Shown here piece by piece: positions 39,516 through 44,083 of a DNA stretch of 44,083 nucleotides (position 1 is the first letter of the stretch; the number at the start of each line of letters is the position of its first letter). The notes beneath the pieces were generated by a model that ran no database searches, was not told the origin of the DNA, and saw nothing but the letters and a program-made list of their open reading frames with translations. The DNA lies in the NCBI RefSeq assembly GCF_001015195.1, contig NZ_LDES01000033.1, positions 1 to 44,083 on the forward strand, in the 5' to 3' direction. The translations under genes were made by a program, and so were the position numbers. The DNA comes from Sphingomonas sp. Y57. Its GTDB lineage: Bacteria > Pseudomonadota > Alphaproteobacteria > Sphingomonadales > Sphingomonadaceae.

Positions 39516-40475
39516 ATGCCTTCCGAAGCGCTCGCCATCTTCCGTGCCCTGGCCGATCCGACGCGACTGCGCATCTTCCATCTGCTGCGTGCGATGGAAT
39601 TGTCGATCGGTGAGCTGGCCCAGGTGCTGGGGCAGAGCCAGCCGCGCGTCTCGCGCCATGTGAAGATCCTCACCGATGCCGGACTCGCCGAGCGGCGCAA
39701 GGAGGGGAGCTGGGTGTTCCTTGGCCTCGGCAGGGACGAGTGCGTCGCGCCGCTGTTCGCGGCGATGGACGACTGGGGTCGCGACGGCGATGACGCCTGG
39801 GTGGTCGCCGACCGGGCCCGGCTCGCCGCCGTTCGGGCCGATCGCGCCGCCGCCGCCGCCCGCTATTTCGCCGAGCATGCCGAGGAATGGGACGCGATCC
39901 GATCGCTCCATGTCCCTGAGAGCGCGGTCGAGCAGCGTATCCTTGCGATGCTGTCGGATGGTCCGATCGGCCGGATGGTGGATATCGGCACCGGCACCGG
40001 CCGGATGATCGAGCTGGTCGGCGGACGGGCGAGCTCCGCGCTGGGCATCGACCGCAGCCCCGAGATGCTTCGCCTCGCCCGGGTCAAGATCGCCGAGGCT
40101 GGCCTCGACCATGCCGAGCTCCGCCAGGGCGACATGTATGCGCTGCCGCTGGGCGACGGTTCAGCCGATCTCGTCATCCTCCATCAGGTGCTCCATTTCG
40201 CGCAGCATCCGGCGGCGGCGATCGCGGAGGCTGCACGACTGCTGGGCGCGGGCGGGCGGTTGCTGATCGTCGACTTCGCCAGCCATGAGCTGGAGGATCT
40301 GCGCACCCGCGACGCCCATGTCCGGCTCGGCTTCGCCGACCATCAGATCGATGGCTGGTTTCAGGCGGCGGGGCTGGGGTTCGATCGCGTCGAGGAACTC
40401 GTCGGCGACGCGCTGACGGTCAAATTATGGTTGGGCGTGCGCGGCCAGCGCGCGCAATTGAAGGCGGTATCATGA
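39516..40475 (+). CDS. ArsR-type regulator fused to SAM-dependent methyltransferase (SahR-like)
   Basis: The product has 319 residues. The winged helix is residues about 1-80 (LADPTRLRIFHLLRAMELSIGELAQVLGQSQPRVSRHVKILTDAGL). A class I methyltransferase domain follows: VDIGTGTGRMIELVGGRASSALGIDRSPEMLRLAR (motif I and acidic residue), with the later LVILHQVLHFAQHP. Regulators of this layout beside methionine genes are known to sense S-adenosylhomocysteine (SahR), so it probably controls the downstream met genes. Starts are uncertain: ATG at 39516 or 39504, or TTG at 39480. No ribosome-binding site is visible, suggesting a leaderless message. The stop overlaps metF (ATGA). Confidence 0.83.
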   Translation: MPSEALAIFRALADPTRLRIFHLLRAMELSIGELAQVLGQSQPRVSRHVKILTDAGLAERRKEGSWVFLGLGRDECVAPLFAAMDDWGRDGDDAWVVADRARLAAVRADRAAAAARYFAEHAEEWDAIRSLHVPESAVEQRILAMLSDGPIGRMVDIGTGTGRMIELVGGRASSALGIDRSPEMLRLARVKIAEAGLDHAELRQGDMYALPLGDGSADLVILHQVLHFAQHPAAAIAEAARLLGAGGRLLIVDFASHELEDLRTRDAHVRLGFADHQIDGWFQAAGLGFDRVEELVGDALTVKLWLGVRGQRAQLKAVS

Positions 40476-41416
40476 CAAGCGTTCCCCTGAGCCAGCTCGA
40501 AGAAGCGCGCCGCGCTCTCGACACCCCGCTGTTCGCCGACCTGGCGGGCGATGCCGCGGTGTCGTTCGAATTCTTCCCGCCCAAGACCGAGAAGATGGAA
40601 GAGACGCTGTGGGGCGCGATCCAGACGCTCAGCCCCCTGCGGCCGCGCTTCGTTTCGGTCACCTATGGCGCGGGCGGCTCGACCCGCGAGCGGACCCATC
40701 ATACCGTCGCCCGCATCGCCGGGGAGACGGCGATCCCGGCCGCCGCCCACCTGACCTGCGTCGAGGCGAGCAAGGCCGAGATCGAGGAGATCGCCCGCGA
40801 ATATTGGGCGGCCGGCGTCCGCCACGTCGTCGCGCTGCGCGGCGATCCGCCGATTGAGGGCGCCCGGTTCAGCCCCCATCCGGACGGTTATCGCAATGCG
40901 GCCGAGCTGGTCGCGGGGCTGAAGACGATCCATCCGTTCGAAATCTCGGTCGCGGCCTACCCCGAATGCCATCCCGAGGCAGCAAGCTTCGACAGCGACG
41001 TCGCCAATCTGAAGGCGAAGTTCGACGCCGGCGCGACCCGCGCGATCACCCAGTTCTTCTTCTCGCCCGAGGCCTATTTCCGCTTCTGCGACAAGGCGCG
41101 CGCAGCGGGGATAGAGGGCGAGATCGTCCCCGGCATCCTGCCGGTGTCGAACGTCGCCCAGACCCGCAAGTTCGCCGGACTGTGCGGCGCCGCGATCCCG
41201 GCCTGGATGGACCGGCTGTTCGAGGGTCTGGACGACCATCCTGCCGCCCGTCAGCTCGTCGCCGCGACCGTCGCCGCCGAGATGTGCCGTCGTCTCTATG
41301 CCGGCGGAGTCCGCCAGTTCCATTTCTACACGCTCAACCGCGCCGAGCTGTCCTACGCGATCTGCCACCTGCTGGGGCTGCGCGCCAAGACCGACCGGCT
41401 GGAGAATGCCGCATGA
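40472..41416 (+). CDS. metF: Methylenetetrahydrofolate reductase
   Basis: The product has 314 residues. It reduces 5,10-methylene-THF to 5-methyl-THF with FAD and NADH, giving the methyl donor for MetH. Family marks are VSFEFFPPKTEKMEETLW, VSVTYGAGGSTRERT, HLTCVEAS, VALRGDPP and AITQFFFSPEAYFRF. The gene overlaps both neighbours by four bases, so reductase and methionine synthase are translated together. The cytoplasmic soluble enzyme has normal length. Confidence 0.97.
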   Translation: MTSVPLSQLEEARRALDTPLFADLAGDAAVSFEFFPPKTEKMEETLWGAIQTLSPLRPRFVSVTYGAGGSTRERTHHTVARIAGETAIPAAAHLTCVEASKAEIEEIAREYWAAGVRHVVALRGDPPIEGARFSPHPDGYRNAAELVAGLKTIHPFEISVAAYPECHPEAASFDSDVANLKAKFDAGATRAITQFFFSPEAYFRFCDKARAAGIEGEIVPGILPVSNVAQTRKFAGLCGAAIPAWMDRLFEGLDDHPAARQLVAATVAAEMCRRLYAGGVRQFHFYTLNRAELSYAICHLLGLRAKTDRLENAA

Positions 41417-42474
41417 CCCTCCGCCACAGTGAAGCCGCCGCCGTCTTCCGCGACCAGGCGAAGCAGCGAATCCTGCTGACCGACGGCGCGTTCGGCACGA
41501 TGATCCAGAGCTACAGGCTGGAGGAGGCCGACTATCGCGGCGGCTATGACCTGCCGTGCGACCAGAAGGGCAACAACGACCTGCTGGTGCTCACCCGGCC
41601 CGACGTGATCGACGCGATCACGCGCCAATATCTGGATGCCGGGTCGGATATCGTGTCGACCAACACGTTCAACGCCAACATCATCAGCCAGGAGGATTAT
41701 GACGCGGTCCACCTGGTCCGCGAGATCAACCTCGCCGCGGCGCGCATCGCCCGCAAGGCGGCCGACGACTATGCGGCGAAGGATGGGCGCCCGCGCTTCG
41801 TCGCCGGCGCGATCGGCCCGACCAACAAGACGCTGTCGCTGTCGCCCGACGTCAACGATCCCGGCTATCGTGCGGTTGACTTCGACACGATGCGCGACGT
41901 CTACCAGGACCAGACGGCGGCGCTGCTCGACGGCGGCTGCGACTTCATCCTGATCGAGACGATCTTCGACACGCTCAACGCCAAGGCCGCGATCATGGCC
42001 GTGCTCGACGAGCAGGCGAAGCGCGGGGTCGAGGTACCGATGATGATCTCGATGACGATCACCGACATGTCGGGCCGCAATCTGTCGGGCCATTCGGTCG
42101 AGGCCTTCTGGCACGCGGTGCGCCACGCCCATCCGCTGACGATCGGCCTCAACTGCGCCTTCGGGGCTGACCTGCTGCGCCCGCACGTCCAGGTGCTGTC
42201 GGGCCTCGCCGACGCGCTGGTGATGATCTACCCGAACGCCGGCCTGCCGAACGACCTCGGCCAGTATGACGAGCAGCCGGCGACCACCGGCGGCTTCATC
42301 CGTGAATGGGCCGAACAGGGATTGGTCAACGTCGTGGGCGGCTGCTGCGGATCGACCCCCGCGCACATCGCGGCGATGGCGGGCGCGGTGGCGGGCAAGC
42401 CTGCGCGTAAGCTGCCCGCCCATGATCACCGAACCCGTCTTGCCGGTCTCGACCCGATGACGATGGCGGCCTGA
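41413..42474 (+). CDS. metH: Methionine synthase part 1: homocysteine S-methyltransferase domain
   Basis: The product has 353 residues and equals only the N-terminal module of MetH. RILLTDGAFGTMIQSYRLEEADYRG and SDIVSTNTFNAN are family marks. The zinc-binding cysteines are in GLNCAFG and GGCCGS. It binds homocysteine and must receive a methyl group from the cobalamin protein encoded next. Split metH genes are known in several alphaproteobacteria. The stop is UGA followed by C, and the frame stays open to the start of part 2. Confidence 0.93.
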   Translation: MTLRHSEAAAVFRDQAKQRILLTDGAFGTMIQSYRLEEADYRGGYDLPCDQKGNNDLLVLTRPDVIDAITRQYLDAGSDIVSTNTFNANIISQEDYDAVHLVREINLAAARIARKAADDYAAKDGRPRFVAGAIGPTNKTLSLSPDVNDPGYRAVDFDTMRDVYQDQTAALLDGGCDFILIETIFDTLNAKAAIMAVLDEQAKRGVEVPMMISMTITDMSGRNLSGHSVEAFWHAVRHAHPLTIGLNCAFGADLLRPHVQVLSGLADALVMIYPNAGLPNDLGQYDEQPATTGGFIREWAEQGLVNVVGGCCGSTPAHIAAMAGAVAGKPARKLPAHDHRTRLAGLDPMTMAA

Positions 42475-42576
42475 CGGCGCCGGAACCCCAAACCGGTTCG
42501 TGTCGGGTCCCGCCGATGCCTCCGGGAACCAACGTCCCTCTTTTGCCGGGACGAACGGAAGATTGAAGACAAGACG
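42475..42576 (+). other. In-frame 34-codon gap between metH halves
   Basis: The gap is 102 bases, exactly 34 codons in the frame of both genes, with no further stop. CGTCCC (42533-42538) can pair with GGGACG (42548-42553) over a 9-nt loop. The start of part 2 has GGAAGA-type purines upstream, so independent initiation is likely. I see no match to the SAM-II or other methionine riboswitches I know. Confidence 0.7.

Positions 42577-44083
<1,507 letters not shown>

Noticed and set aside
42475-42576. Methionine riboswitch between metH halves
   Set aside because: Only a simple 6-bp hairpin is visible; no pseudoknot or conserved SAM/SAH riboswitch core could be matched.

Overview
The window looks like chromosome of a high-GC alphaproteobacterium, most likely a sphingomonad (Sphingomonas, Sphingobium or Rhizorhabdus type). 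The grounds are codon use and GC, a Wza/beta-barrel/Wzz/BY-kinase polysaccharide export operon, a metH split into two genes next to an ArsR-methyltransferase gene and metF, and a GTTC-N7-GTTC LexA-type site. The genus is an inference from gene content only.

Positions 1 to about 24,500 are the late half and right end of a tailed (siphovirus-type) prophage. In order it carries: terminase large subunit (5' end outside the window), portal, prohead protease, HK97-fold capsid protein, small accessory head proteins, head-tail connector and adaptor, tail completion and tail tube proteins, tail chaperone genes with an HK97-gp10-like gene between them, tape measure, distal tail/hub proteins, an NlpC/P60-like protein, a 1,020-residue tail-tip protein, a lysis module (TM/coiled-coil protein, cysteine endolysin, holin-like protein, nested Rz/Rz1 spanins), and a receptor-binding fibre with TEADDT-type repeats and small accessory proteins. 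Integrase, repressor and replication genes are not here and should lie left of position 1. Two groups oppose the late direction: a single gene with a signal peptide inside the tail operon (13,216-13,500), and a set of three small genes (23,391-24,381). The latter is preceded by a promoter whose -10 is covered by a perfect GTTC-N7-GTTC site and whose transcript would be almost leaderless. The likely right prophage end is about 24,430-24,510, where paired TGGGGGCA repeats and a 6-7-6 inverted repeat sit.

From about 24.7 to 32.5 kb come ordinary chromosomal genes: a secreted protein of unknown function, a MarR regulator, a di-iron hydrolase-like protein, a GlsB/YeaQ membrane protein, a divergent ornithine cyclodeaminase-family/Lrp pair, an ATP-grasp-like protein, a periplasmic cytochrome c and IHF beta.

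At 32,572-32,907 lies tRNA-Leu(UAA), interrupted by a 247-nt group I intron between U34 and A35, the site used in cyanobacteria and plastids. A polysaccharide export operon follows (33,092-37,162; Wza-like, outer-membrane barrel, Wzz-like, tyrosine kinase-like), then a class A acid phosphatase homologue whose motif aspartate is alanine. Next are a small lipoprotein and MlaA. The right end is a methionine synthesis operon: an ArsR-methyltransferase fusion (SahR-like) with a palindromic operator at its start, metF, metH part 1 (homocysteine domain) and metH part 2 (folate/B12 domains, running off the window). The two metH halves are in the same frame, separated by one UGA and 34 open codons.
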